Under the pieces are notes generated by a model. That model was not told where the DNA came from. It saw only the letters and a program-made list of their open reading frames with translations, and did no database searches. A program made the position numbers and the translations under genes. A DNA stretch of 64,000 nt from PALSA-693 sp963702305 (GTDB lineage: Bacteria; Actinomycetota; Acidimicrobiia; Acidimicrobiales; Palsa-688), in the NCBI GenBank assembly GCA_963702305.1, contig CAVPBX010000012.1, positions 62,001 through 126,000 of the forward strand, given 5' to 3'. Below, piece by piece: positions 1-8,822 of the stretch; the stretch's first letter is position 1; every line of letters starts with the position of its first letter.

Positions 1-110
1 TGGTAGGCGGCGGGCAGGTACTCCTTGTACTGGCGCATCTCCGCCCCGGCGTGGGTGTCGGCGGAGATCACGACGTACCGATCGATGGTGTCCCAGGTGC
101 TGCCCGTCAC
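1..110 (-). CDS. Amidohydrolase family protein, N-terminal fragment
   Basis: Only the first 36 codons are inside the window; the gene runs off the left edge. The translation contains YVVISADTHAGA followed by a YLPAAY-type segment, the usual opening of PF04909 (amidohydrolase 2, ACMSD-like) proteins, where the aspartate and histidine after the first beta strand help form the metal site. The same opening is seen in the complete amidohydrolase at 52053-53357. The GTG start at 108-110 is supported by an AAGGAGG Shine-Dalgarno sequence at 117-123, six bases upstream. Substrate cannot be told from this fragment. Confidence 0.6.
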   Translation of the reverse strand, partial: MTGSTWDTIDRYVVISADTHAGAEMRQYKEYLPAAY

Positions 111-191
111 AATTTTCCTCCTTGAGGTGGCCCTCATTGGGGGCCCTTCGAGGCTACGCTATTCCTTGACTCATATCAACTATCTCGGCGA

Positions 192-1028
192 TCAGGCCGT
201 CACCCGGGCGGACGCCCCGGCGCTGATGTCGAGTACCGCCCCCGTGATATGACGGCCGCCGCGGCCGACCAGAAAGAGGATGGCCGCAGTGACGTCCTCG
301 GGTGGCAGGATCGGATCGGGCTGAACGTGAAGCAGGCCCAGGAACGCGGCGGCGTCCTCGAAGGTCGGATGGGGCAGGTCAGGCCGGACCTTGCGGGCCA
401 CCGCGGCGTTCCGCACCATCGGCGTGTCGACGGTGCCGGGGGCCACCGCGTTGACGGTGATGCCGAAGGGGGCCAGGTCTTGGGCGGTGCTCTTGACCAG
501 TCCGATCACGCCCCACTTCGAGGCCACGTAGGCGCCCACGCCGCCAATCGCGCCTCGGCCCATCATGGAGGAGATCCCGATCATGCGTCCGTAGCGCTGC
601 TTGATCATGATGGGTGCCACGGCCCGGAAGCTGATGAAGACGCCGGTGAGGTTGGTGGCGATCACGTCGTCCCACACCTCGGCGCTGGCGACCTGGATCG
701 GCGCCCCGGCGCTGATACCGGCGTTGGCCACCAGGATATCGATGCGGCCCAGGGTGGCTTCGGCCTCGTCCACCACGGCCTGGATCTGCGCCGGATCCCG
801 CACATCCGCCTTCCGGGCCAGGACCTGCCGGCCCTCCTTCTCCACCAGGTTGGCGGTCTCGTCGAGGTCTGCGGTAGACGCCAGCGGGTAGTCGAGCGAC
901 TCGAGGTCCTGGCACCCGTCCACCAGAACCACGTCAGCGCCCTCGCGGGCGAAGGCCACCGCGTGACTGCGCCCCATCCCCCGCGCCCCGCCGGTGACCA
1001 GCGCGACCTGTCCCTCGAGTTGGCCCAC
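192..1028 (-). CDS. Mycofactocin-type SDR family oxidoreductase
   Basis: Short-chain dehydrogenase of about 278 residues. It has the Rossmann glycine motif TGGARGMGR near residue 13, the NAG segment (VANAGIS) and the catalytic Y-x-x-x-K (AYVASK). After the second beta strand it carries an insert with YPLAS and DLDETANLVE, followed by KADVRDPAQIQ. This insert marks the mycofactocin-coupled SDR subfamily, whose members hold NAD(H) tightly and pass electrons to the peptide cofactor mycofactocin; that is family knowledge. The open frame reaches 1181, but the domain begins right after the GTG at 1026-1028, so I chose that start although no good ribosome site precedes it. No mft biosynthesis genes are in the window. 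It is divergent from the molybdoenzyme genes that follow, so a shared oxidative role on alcohols or aldehydes is an inference. Confidence 0.8.
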   Translation of the reverse strand: MGQLEGQVALVTGGARGMGRSHAVAFAREGADVVLVDGCQDLESLDYPLASTADLDETANLVEKEGRQVLARKADVRDPAQIQAVVDEAEATLGRIDILVANAGISAGAPIQVASAEVWDDVIATNLTGVFISFRAVAPIMIKQRYGRMIGISSMMGRGAIGGVGAYVASKWGVIGLVKSTAQDLAPFGITVNAVAPGTVDTPMVRNAAVARKVRPDLPHPTFEDAAAFLGLLHVQPDPILPPEDVTAAILFLVGRGGRHITGAVLDISAGASARVTA

Positions 1029-1223
1029 GCCGCCGAATGTAGGTTCGGCGGCCCCGACCGACCCGACCCCCGATGCCACTGGCCGGGACAGCCGTGCGGA
1101 CGCGGTCGGCACCGGACCTGGGACCGTTGACACCAGGGCCGAGATGGGTAGTCTGGGCCGAAATCCGGCAAATTGTGCCATTGGTCACAGTGGTCGGAGC
1201 GACGCCACAGAAGGAGACCGCGC

Positions 1224-3584
1224 ATGCCCAGACCTGCCCGGCGGCCGCTTCTCTCGGATGCCGCGACCCCGCCGGCCCCGCCGGCTCGTTCGCCGGGGAT
1301 CCCCCGGCGGCGATTCCTCGGCTACCTGATCGCCGCCCCCACCCTGGCGGCCGCGGCCCCGATGCTGCTGGAGTCGCTCGGGCAGCCCGCCGAGGCCGTC
1401 GTCCCCTCCCTCCCCGAGCCGTCCGAGCTCTACGACCTGAGCGACCTCCTGACCGATGCCGCCCTACCCACGTCCGGGCTCATCACCGTGGTTGTCAATG
1501 CCGATGGATCCGCGTCGTTCGCCCTGCCGCGCGCCGAGGTCGGTCAGGGCATCACCACCGCCGTCGCCATGACCATCGCCGAGGAGATGGACCTGGCCGT
1601 GGCCCAGGTGAACGTCACCCTCGCCGACGCCCGGCCCGAGCTGCTCTGGAATCAGCTGACGGGCGGGTCCAACAGCATGCACGCCGTCTTCACGCCCGTC
1701 CGGGTCGCCGCGGCCATCGCCCGCCAGCAGTTGCTGCAAGCGGCCGTGGCCCTGCTGGGCGGGGTGCCGTCCGACTTCACGGTGCGCCATGGGGTCATCA
1801 CCGCCCCGTCCGGTCAGACGGTCACCTACGGCTCGCTGGCCGGCTCGGCGGCCGCGGCCCAGACGACGCAGGTGTCGGTCCAGCTCAAGCCCAACGCCGC
1901 GTTCACGGTGGTCGGCACCCCGCAGGGCCGTATCGACGCCCTCGACATCGTCACGGGGCGCAAACAGTTCACCATGGACCTCGACGTGCCGGGGGCCCTA
2001 CCCGCGATGGTGTGCCGGCCGCCGACGATCAACGGCACCGTCCGGGCGGTCGGCAACCTGGCCCAGGTTCAGGCGATGCCCGGGATCACCGACGTAGTGG
2101 TGATCCCTTCCGGCGTGGCGGTCCGGGGCGCCACCTTCGGGCAGTGCATCGACGCGGTGGACGCCCTTCAGGTCGCGTGGGGTCCCGGCACCGGGGACGC
2201 CCAGTCCGACGACACGGTATTGGCCGAGCTGCGGAGCGCCGAGCTGCCGCTCGTGGTCCCGGCGCTGCCGCTGCTGACCCAAACCATCGAGCAGGAGTTC
2301 GTGTTCAGCTTCGCCACCAACAGCCCTCTGGAGACCAACTGCGCCATCGCCGACGTCCGTCCCGACCGGGCCGAGATCTGGTCGAGCCTCAAGTCGCCGA
2401 TCGTGGCCCAGCAGACGATCGCCCAGGCCTTGGGGCTCCCGCAGGGCCAGGTGACCTGCCATGTGGTGGAGGGTGGCGGGTCGTTCGGCCGACATCTGTT
2501 CTTCGATGCGGCCATGGAGGCAGCCCTGATCTCCCAGAAGATCGGCAAGCCGGTGAAGCTCATGTGGCACCGCACCGACGACTTCCGGCAGGGTCGCGCC
2601 CACCCCATGGCCACGTCCCGGGTCCGGGCCAGCTATCTCGGCAACAACGTCCTCAGCTTCGAGCAGCGGCACACCAGCGTGTCCACGGACTTCTCCCACG
2701 GTCTCGGGGACATCCTGAGCGCCTTCGTCACCAAGCTTCCCGACGGCAACTTCCTGACGTACTCCCAGGGTGTCTTCGAGCTCTCGCAGAGCGTCCCCTA
2801 CAACTTCGGCGTGACGGATCAGCTCCTCAACGAGGTTGACATGGGCTTCAACACCGGCAGCATGCGCAACGTGTACAGCCCGGACGTCACCTGCGCCACC
2901 GAGCTCGTCGTCGACCAACTGGCCGCCGGCATGGGCATGGATCCGTACCAGTTCCGCCGAACGTTTCTCAAGGACGACCGGTCCCGGGCCGTGCTCGACA
3001 AGGTGGCCCAGGTCGGCAACTGGGGCCGGGCGATGCCGGCGGGCACGGCCCAGGGATTGGGGTTCCATAGCGAGTACAAGGGGCGCTGCGCGGTCCTGGC
3101 CGAGATCGACTGCACGCCGGCCACGGTCAACCGCCGGGTGGCGAACGGCTTTACCGGGCCCCGGGTGACCAAGGTGGTGTGCGCGGTGGACGTGGGCCTG
3201 CCGATCAACCCCCTCGGTCTGCAAGCGCAAATGATGGGCGGGATCATGGACGGGATCGCCAAGGCCCTCACCTTCAGCCTGCACATCCGCAACGGCATCC
3301 CGCTGGAGGGCAGCTGGGATCACACGTACTACACCCGCCAGTGGAACGTGCCCCTGGACCTGGAGATCATCGTCATGCCGCCGACGACGGGCCAGCCTGG
3401 GGGGGCCGGGGAGTTCGGGGTGGCCCCGTCGATGTCGGCAGTGGCCTGCGCCTACGCCCGGGCGACCGGAACCCGGCCGACCCGCTTTCCCATCAACCAC
3501 GACGCCCCGCTCGGCTTCGTCCCGCTGCCGACGGTCCCGCCGATTCCCGAAGAGCCGACCGACGGCCTGGCCTTCGCCTTCTAA
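1224..3584 (+). CDS. Molybdopterin-binding aldehyde/isoquinoline 1-oxidoreductase-type large subunit
   Basis: Large subunit of a xanthine-oxidase-family molybdenum hydroxylase, 786 residues, closest in layout to IorB or membrane-linked aldehyde dehydrogenases. The N-terminus has a twin-arginine signal (RRRFLGYLIAAP, then a hydrophobic Ala-rich stretch), so the enzyme is probably folded with its cofactor and exported. Features seen: VGQGITTAVAM in the first molybdopterin segment, GGGSFGRHLFFD in the second, and GGAGEFGVAP near the C-terminus, with the glutamate expected at the active site. ATG 1224 follows AAGGAGA at 1211-1217. The iron-sulfur subunit starts 20 bases downstream. There is no FAD subunit, as is usual for IorAB-type enzymes that donate electrons to a cytochrome or quinone. 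The substrate is unknown. Confidence 0.8.
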   Translation: MPRPARRPLLSDAATPPAPPARSPGIPRRRFLGYLIAAPTLAAAAPMLLESLGQPAEAVVPSLPEPSELYDLSDLLTDAALPTSGLITVVVNADGSASFALPRAEVGQGITTAVAMTIAEEMDLAVAQVNVTLADARPELLWNQLTGGSNSMHAVFTPVRVAAAIARQQLLQAAVALLGGVPSDFTVRHGVITAPSGQTVTYGSLAGSAAAAQTTQVSVQLKPNAAFTVVGTPQGRIDALDIVTGRKQFTMDLDVPGALPAMVCRPPTINGTVRAVGNLAQVQAMPGITDVVVIPSGVAVRGATFGQCIDAVDALQVAWGPGTGDAQSDDTVLAELRSAELPLVVPALPLLTQTIEQEFVFSFATNSPLETNCAIADVRPDRAEIWSSLKSPIVAQQTIAQALGLPQGQVTCHVVEGGGSFGRHLFFDAAMEAALISQKIGKPVKLMWHRTDDFRQGRAHPMATSRVRASYLGNNVLSFEQRHTSVSTDFSHGLGDILSAFVTKLPDGNFLTYSQGVFELSQSVPYNFGVTDQLLNEVDMGFNTGSMRNVYSPDVTCATELVVDQLAAGMGMDPYQFRRTFLKDDRSRAVLDKVAQVGNWGRAMPAGTAQGLGFHSEYKGRCAVLAEIDCTPATVNRRVANGFTGPRVTKVVCAVDVGLPINPLGLQAQMMGGIMDGIAKALTFSLHIRNGIPLEGSWDHTYYTRQWNVPLDLEIIVMPPTTGQPGGAGEFGVAPSMSAVACAYARATGTRPTRFPINHDAPLGFVPLPTVPPIPEEPTDGLAFAF

Positions 3585-3604
3585 CCGCCTCCCAAGGAGC
3601 TCAC

Positions 3605-4084
3605 GTGCCGATTCACTCCTTCATCCTCAACGGGCAACCGGTCACGGTCGACTGCCCGGACAGCCTCCGCCTGCTGTGGGTGTTGCGCGACATCCTCGGC
3701 GTCCACGGTCCGAAGTACGGCTGCGGCCTGGACGTCTGCAAGAGCTGCACCAGCCACATCAACGGCAAGGCCTTCAACCCGTGCTCGGTGCCGGTCTCGG
3801 ACATCCAGCCGACCGACGAGATCACCACCATCGAAGGGTTGGCGGCCACCGTCCATCAGGAGCTGCATCCCATGCAGGAAGCCTGGCTGCAGTACGACGT
3901 GGCTCAGTGCGGCTACTGCCAGCCCGGGCAGATCATGGCGGCGGTGGCCCTGGTCAAGGAAGTGCAGGCCAACGGGGGCGGACAGATCACCGACTCCCAG
4001 CTCGACGAGATCCGCAACGTGTGCCGGTGCGGCACCTACTTCCGCATCCGCGAAGCCATCCGGGCCGGCGCCGCCAACATGTAG
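3605..4084 (+). CDS. (2Fe-2S)-binding subunit of molybdenum hydroxylase (IorA-like)
   Basis: A 159-residue small subunit with two iron-sulfur modules. The N-terminal plant-ferredoxin-type cluster uses cysteines in YGCGLDVCKSC and a later NPC. The C-terminal helical cluster has CGYCQPGQIM and VCRCGTYFRI. This is the normal electron-transfer partner of the preceding molybdopterin subunit, carrying electrons from the Mo centre to an external acceptor. The GTG start at 3605 has AAGGAG at 3594-3599. The length is typical for the family, and the two genes are clearly co-transcribed. It has no Tat signal of its own and probably leaves the cell as a complex with the large subunit. Confidence 0.88.
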   Translation: MPIHSFILNGQPVTVDCPDSLRLLWVLRDILGVHGPKYGCGLDVCKSCTSHINGKAFNPCSVPVSDIQPTDEITTIEGLAATVHQELHPMQEAWLQYDVAQCGYCQPGQIMAAVALVKEVQANGGGQITDSQLDEIRNVCRCGTYFRIREAIRAGAANM

Positions 4085-4159
4085 CTCCCCCGCACGCCCG
4101 CCTGTACGTTCGTTTCGCGATCGGGTCGCCGCAGCCGATGCTATGGCAAGGTGGCGGCA

Positions 4160-6982
4160 ATGGCTGAGGACGAGCTGCTCGAACGCGGCCACGAGAAGGC
4201 GGTCTTCGAGGAGTCGCTCACCCGGCTCGGTCAGGGCGACGGTGGCGTGATCGTGATCGAAGGCGTTGCCGGGGCCGGCAAGACCGCCCTCGTCGGCGAG
4301 CTCCACCGGCGGGCGGCCCGGGCCGGCATCCGGGTGCTGGCCGCCAGCGGCGCCGAGATCGAACACGGGTACCCCTACGCAGTGGTTCGCCAGCTCTTCG
4401 AACCGGCGCTACGGGCCATGACCCCAGGCCAACGGGACGAGGTCCTGGCCGGTTCGGCCGCGGTGGCCGCCGACCTGGTCGGCGGCGGGTCGGCGCCCCT
4501 ACCAGGGCCAGGTACGGACCCCGCGGCGATGATCCACGCCCTGTACTGGGTGGGCGCCAACCTGGCCGGTCCGGACGCGTTGGTCATCACCATCGACGAC
4601 GCCCAGTGGGCCGACGACCCCTCGCGCACCTTCCTGCTGTACCTGGCGCGGCGCCTGCAGGGGATGTCGGTGCTGCTCGCTGTGGCGGCCCGACCGGCCG
4701 ACACCAGTCCCGATCTGTGGTGGTCGGAGCTGGCCGCAGTCGATTCGGCAACCGCGATCCGCCCGGCCGCGTTCAGCGCCGCCGCGGTGGCGCAGCTCGT
4801 CGGCGACCGGCTGGGGCCCCCGGACGACGAGTTCGTGGCGGCCGCCCACGACGCCACGGGAGGCGTTCCCTTCTTCTTGACCGAGCTCATCTCGGCGCTG
4901 GCGGCCGACGGGGTCCCGCCCACGGCGTCCGAGGTCGTCCGGGTCAGCGACTACGCCCCGGCCCGGGTCGCCAGCGCCATCATGCGCCGGCTGACGAGTC
5001 CGCCCGCAGCGGGACCGCTGGCGCAAGCGGTCGCCGTCCTCGGTACCGCGGCGACGTTGCCCCGTGCCGTTCACCTGGCCGCCCTCGACCAGGCCCAGGC
5101 CCTGGCGGCCGTCGACGTCCTGATCGCCCGCAACGTGCTGCGCGGCCCGGCGCCGCTGGAGTTCGTGCATCCGGTCATCCGGGCCGCGGTCTACTCCAGC
5201 ATGAGCGCCGGGACCCGGTGGGCGGCACATGCCGAAGCGGCCGACCTGTTGGCCGACGAAGGCGCGGACCCCGACGTGGTGGCGGGGCAGCTACTGCGCG
5301 CCGCGCCAGCGGGTCGCGCCGACGTGGCGGAGTACCTCCGGGATGCCGCCCGCCGGGCCCTCGAACGGGGCGCCCCGGAGAGCGCCGCCGGCTACCTCCG
5401 GCGCGCCCTCGACGAGGGAGTCGACCGTGCGGCCCGGGGCGATCTTCTCGGTCGGCTCGGCGTCGTCGAGAAAGCTCTGAGCTGGCCGGGCGCGGCGGAC
5501 ACGCTACGCGAGGCCCGACGCCTCACCGACGACCACCACTCGCGAGCGGTGCTCGGTGACGAGCTCGCCGGGTTGCTGCTCCAGGCCGGGGAGTGGAAGC
5601 AGGCCTTGGATGTCCTCGACGCCGACCTCGAAGGGCTCGAGGAGGCCGACCCGGCTCTGGCCGTGCGACTGCGAGCGTTGTGGGCCTACGCCGTCGGCTA
5701 CGAGCCGGCCCGGCACGTGGAACTGGCCGAGCAGATGCCCCTCCTGCTCCACCAGGCCGGGCGGGTCGGTCCCGCCGGAAGGCCCGTGCGGCTGCTGGTA
5801 GCCATCCAGGCCGCGTACTCGGGCGAGTCGCCGCAGCTGGTGCGGGGCCTGGTCGATCAAGGCCTGGACGGCGGCCTCTTCCTGGCCGCGGAGGGACCCG
5901 AGTCCTCCGGCCTCAGCCACGCGGTCGGGGCGCTGACCGCTATCGACTCCCTCGATGCCGCCAGCGAGGTGGTGGACGGTTTCGCCGCCGCAGCCCGCCA
6001 GAAGGGATCGATGCGAGGCACGGTCTATGCCGCCATCTACCGGGTCCAAGTCCAGACCCGGCGGGGTGATCTCGTCGGCGCCGAAGCCGACCTGCGCCTG
6101 GCGCTCGAGCTCGGCCCGATGGACCCGGTGGCACTGCCGACGGCCCTCTGGTACGCAGCCGACGCCATCCTGGAGCGGCCCACCCTCGACGATGTCGTCG
6201 AGCAGATCATGGCCATGACGGTGCCCGAGCCGCTGGTGGACACCATCGTCGACGCCTGGTTGCGGGAGGTCCGGGGCCGCCTGCGGCACCTCGCCGGCGA
6301 CACCGACGCCGCCGTCTGCGAACTGCGAGAGGCCGGGCGGATGATCGGCGTGTTCAGCCAGCGAGGCCCCATGCTCACCGGCTGGCGGCGGGCCCTGGTC
6401 CGGATCCTGGCCCGGCTTGACCCGGCCGCGGCGATGCAGCTGGCCGACGAGGAGCTCGCCGATGCCCGCCGCAGCCTGGTCCCGTCCTGGATCGGTTCGG
6501 CCCTGTGCACCTCCGCGGCCGCGGTGGCGACGGCCCAGGCGGACGCCATCAAGGTGCTCCGGGAGGCAACGGGGGTCCTCGCCACCGCCCCGGCGCGCTA
6601 CCAGTACGCGGTGGCGGTGGTGGATCTGGGCGGCGCCCTGCGCCGGTCCGGGCAGCGCGCCGAGGGTCGCGACGTGCTCCGGGAGGGGCTGCGCCTGGCC
6701 CGGCTGTGCGGGGCGGTCCGCCTGGCCGAGCGGGCCGAGGGCGAGCTGGCCCTGGCCGGCGCCCGCCCGCGCCGCGACGCCCTCAGCGGGGTGGCCGCCC
6801 TGACCGCCGCCGAACTGCGGGTCGTGCGGCTCGCCGCCGACGGGCTCACCAACCGGGACATCGCTCAAGCTCTGTTCGTCAACACCAACACGGTCGAGTC
6901 GCACCTGTACCGGGCGTATCCCAAGCTCGGCATCGCGGGGCGGACCGAGCTCGCCGACGCCTTGCGGGCCGCGGCCGGCTGA
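4160..6982 (+). CDS. LuxR-family regulator with AAA-type ATPase domain
   Basis: A 940-residue large ATP-binding LuxR regulator (LAL/MalT-like architecture). The N-terminal ATPase has Walker A GVAGAGKT (residues 35-42) and a Walker B segment TIDDAQWADD near residue 140. A long helical, TPR-like middle follows. The last 60 residues form a LuxR helix-turn-helix: LTAAELRVVRLAADGLTN then TVESHLYRAYPKLGI. Such proteins usually bind a ligand through the helical part and activate nearby operons. ATG 4160 follows AAGGTGG at 4148-4154. A GTG nine bases upstream is possible but overlaps that site. It lies 75 bases after the molybdoenzyme pair and may control it, which is inference. The effector is unknown. 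Confidence 0.85.
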   Translation: MAEDELLERGHEKAVFEESLTRLGQGDGGVIVIEGVAGAGKTALVGELHRRAARAGIRVLAASGAEIEHGYPYAVVRQLFEPALRAMTPGQRDEVLAGSAAVAADLVGGGSAPLPGPGTDPAAMIHALYWVGANLAGPDALVITIDDAQWADDPSRTFLLYLARRLQGMSVLLAVAARPADTSPDLWWSELAAVDSATAIRPAAFSAAAVAQLVGDRLGPPDDEFVAAAHDATGGVPFFLTELISALAADGVPPTASEVVRVSDYAPARVASAIMRRLTSPPAAGPLAQAVAVLGTAATLPRAVHLAALDQAQALAAVDVLIARNVLRGPAPLEFVHPVIRAAVYSSMSAGTRWAAHAEAADLLADEGADPDVVAGQLLRAAPAGRADVAEYLRDAARRALERGAPESAAGYLRRALDEGVDRAARGDLLGRLGVVEKALSWPGAADTLREARRLTDDHHSRAVLGDELAGLLLQAGEWKQALDVLDADLEGLEEADPALAVRLRALWAYAVGYEPARHVELAEQMPLLLHQAGRVGPAGRPVRLLVAIQAAYSGESPQLVRGLVDQGLDGGLFLAAEGPESSGLSHAVGALTAIDSLDAASEVVDGFAAAARQKGSMRGTVYAAIYRVQVQTRRGDLVGAEADLRLALELGPMDPVALPTALWYAADAILERPTLDDVVEQIMAMTVPEPLVDTIVDAWLREVRGRLRHLAGDTDAAVCELREAGRMIGVFSQRGPMLTGWRRALVRILARLDPAAAMQLADEELADARRSLVPSWIGSALCTSAAAVATAQADAIKVLREATGVLATAPARYQYAVAVVDLGGALRRSGQRAEGRDVLREGLRLARLCGAVRLAERAEGELALAGARPRRDALSGVAALTAAELRVVRLAADGLTNRDIAQALFVNTNTVESHLYRAYPKLGIAGRTELADALRAAAG

Positions 6983-7034
6983 CCGGCACCAGGCGGCTCA
7001 GCGCGGCGTCGGGACCAGCCAACTCGGCGTGGCG

Positions 7035-7131
7035 CCAGGACCAGCTGCGCCTACGAGACCCAGGAAGCTGCGCCTGGAGGCCCGGACCAGCTGCGCCTGC
7101 GAGGCCCCAGGACCAGCTGCGCCTGCGAGGC
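7035..7131. repeat. Four tandem copies of a ~25-bp GC-rich repeat
   Basis: Between the convergent LuxR gene and the SCO6745-family gene there are four head-to-tail copies of a unit centred on GGACCAGCTGCGCCT. They start near 7035, 7060, 7081 and 7106. The second copy is three bases shorter. Copies three and four are nearly identical. The unit contains the palindrome CAGCTG and can pair partly with its neighbours. No coding signal fits the stretch. It may terminate transcription from both sides or be a local expansion. Confidence 0.6.
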
Positions 7132-7144
7132 CCTATCTTCCTGA

Positions 7145-8005
7145 TCAGTCGGCGAAGCGGGCGGGCGCAGCCGCCAGCAATCCGCCGGCGACGATCGCCT
7201 GGCTCAGCGGTCGGCCCAGCTGGCGGAGGCGTTCGCAGCCCTCCACCCCCAAGGGCTCGTAGGCGGGCAGGGCCAGGACATCGGTCTGGTCTTCGATCTG
7301 CTGACGGAGGGCCCGGCCGGCGTCGGTGAACGCCCCGGCGGTGTCGAGCAGGCCGCGCGCCTGAAGCCGTTGGGTCGCGGCCGCCCAATCGGCGGCATTC
7401 CAGGACCGGGTGGCCTGGAGCACCTCGGCGGTGATGTCACTCGTGGCGGCGTGGGTGACGAGGGCTTCCACCGGATCCAGCCCGGCGAGCAGCAGCGCGG
7501 CGATGTGGCCGTCGCCCCGGTACTCGCGTAGCAGCGTCTGGGCGTGCCAGAGCACCAGATGGGGCTCCTCCGGCCAGGGCAAGGCGGCGTGGGCGGCGAA
7601 CAAGGGCCGTCCCGCCACGGAGGCGGTGGCCGCTACCGCGGCCTGCCGGGCCAGGTGGGCGGCCTCAGCCAGCCCGGCGGACTTGATCGCCTCGGCACCA
7701 AGCCCCCGCTGCAGGGCCCGGTCGGCGGCGTCGAGGCGGGCGGTCAGGATGTCGCCGGTTGACGCCAGGGACCAGGCGCGGGGGATGGCGGCCTCGACCA
7801 GAGTGGGATTGAAGTTGTAGAAGGTGGCGACGACGACCGCGGCCGGCACCGCGCCCAGGGCCGCGGCCCGCGAGGCGAAATACCCCATTCGGTCGCCCCG
7901 GATCCCGATCGACTGGTAGCTCTCGTCGGCTTCGGGGACGAAGTAGATCAGCCCGTGCAACGGCTCGAGGGTGCGCCACGTCTTGCGGGCGACGACCGGG
8001 TCCAT
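7145..8005 (-). CDS. SCO6745-family protein (helical, HTH-like C-terminus)
   Basis: A 286-residue protein whose start (RKTWRTLEPLHGLIYFVPEA) and GDRMGYFASRAA and VVVATFYNFNPTLVE segments match the actinobacterial SCO6745 family, which has no assigned biochemical function. The middle carries PLFAAHAALPWPEEPHLVLW and REYRGDGHIAALL. The C-terminal third (AATQRLQARGLLD and FTDAGRALRQQIE) looks like a winged-helix segment. ATG 8003-8005 follows AAGGTG at 8012-8017. It is divergent from the PPOX gene across a 342-base gap that holds a large palindrome. A regulatory or small-molecule-binding role is possible, but the sequence does not settle it. Confidence 0.75.
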   Translation of the reverse strand: MDPVVARKTWRTLEPLHGLIYFVPEADESYQSIGIRGDRMGYFASRAAALGAVPAAVVVATFYNFNPTLVEAAIPRAWSLASTGDILTARLDAADRALQRGLGAEAIKSAGLAEAAHLARQAAVAATASVAGRPLFAAHAALPWPEEPHLVLWHAQTLLREYRGDGHIAALLLAGLDPVEALVTHAATSDITAEVLQATRSWNAADWAAATQRLQARGLLDTAGAFTDAGRALRQQIEDQTDVLALPAYEPLGVEGCERLRQLGRPLSQAIVAGGLLAAAPARFAD

Positions 8006-8121
8006 TGGCCGCACCTTAGCGAGCGGGCCGGCCCCGCCGCCGGGCGCTGTCGAGAGCCGTGCCGAAGGCGCTGCCCGGGGCCCTGCCGGCGGTCCCTGCC
8101 GACTGGCGGGGGCCCCGCCGA

Positions 8122-8198
8122 CTGGTGCGTTTTGTATCCATTGTGCACTTATGTCTATGAGACGCACATAAGTGCACCACAGATACAAACCGCACCAG
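8122..8198. repeat. 77-bp near-perfect inverted repeat in divergent intergenic region
   Basis: This lies in the 342-base gap 8006-8347 between the divergent SCO6745-family and PPOX genes. The arms are 33 bases each (8122-8154 and 8166-8198), match at 29 positions, and are separated by an 11-base loop. They begin CTGGTGCG and end GTGCACTTATGT next to the loop. The element is noticeably richer in A+T than its surroundings. It could be a small mobile or REP-like element, or a complex operator between two promoters. The rest of the gap (8006-8121 and 8199-8347) shows nothing I can name apart from promoter space for both genes. Confidence 0.75.
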
Positions 8199-8347
8199 CG
8201 CAGGGCCGTCGCCCCTGCCCCCGCCCCATCGGAGGCCGCCATCCGAGCCGGCCCCGCCCCCCTCGCGAGCCGGCCCCGCGCCGTCGGAGCCCGCCCCGCC
8301 GGCGGGCGAGGGTTGTGCGCTCCAGGCCCGTCGAAGAGGATGGCCCC

Positions 8348-8785
8348 ATGCCCTATCACCGCATGGCACCTGACGAGATCGACCGATTCCTCCAGGGCCC
8401 GCCGGTCCGCCCCGCGGTCCTGGCCACGGTCAGGGCGGACGGCCGGGCCCACGTGGCCCCGATCTGGTTCGAGGTCGACGACGACGGGTCGATCGTGTGG
8501 AACACCGGGGAGTCGACCGTCAAGGGCCGCAATCTGCGGCGAACCGGCCGGGCGTCGCTGTGCATCGACGACGACCAGCCGCCGTACGCCTTCGTCACCA
8601 TCGAGGGCCCGGTCACCATCGACGACAACCTGGAGGAGGTCCGGGCCTGGGCCGCCCGGCTGGGCGGAAGGTACATGGGCGCGGACCGAGCCGAGGAGTA
8701 CGGGGCGCGCAACGGGGTCCCCGGCGAGCTGGTCGTTCGGCTCCACCCCGAGAAGGTGATCTCGGCCGTCGACCTGGCGGAATGA
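8348..8785 (+). CDS. PPOX-class F420/flavin-dependent oxidoreductase
   Basis: A 145-residue split-barrel protein of the pyridoxamine-phosphate-oxidase-like fold. It opens with RPAVLATVRADGRAHVAPIW, continues with WNTGESTVKGRNL, and ends with VVRLHPEKVISAVD. This layout is typical of actinobacterial PPOX proteins that bind F420 or FMN/haem. The fbiC gene for F420 synthesis begins 37 bases downstream on the same strand, which favours F420 as the cofactor, though that is inference. The ATG has a purine-rich AAGAGGATGG just upstream. The substrate is unknown. Confidence 0.78.
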   Translation: MPYHRMAPDEIDRFLQGPPVRPAVLATVRADGRAHVAPIWFEVDDDGSIVWNTGESTVKGRNLRRTGRASLCIDDDQPPYAFVTIEGPVTIDDNLEEVRAWAARLGGRYMGADRAEEYGARNGVPGELVVRLHPEKVISAVDLAE

Positions 8786-8822
8786 CCGCTACGGCCGTCC
8801 CGCCGGTAGCGTGCTGAGCCAT

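Noticed and set aside
192..1181. Full-length 329-residue version of the mycofactocin-type SDR
   Set aside because: The first 51 residues are not part of any SDR. The family N-terminus begins at the GTG at 1026-1028.
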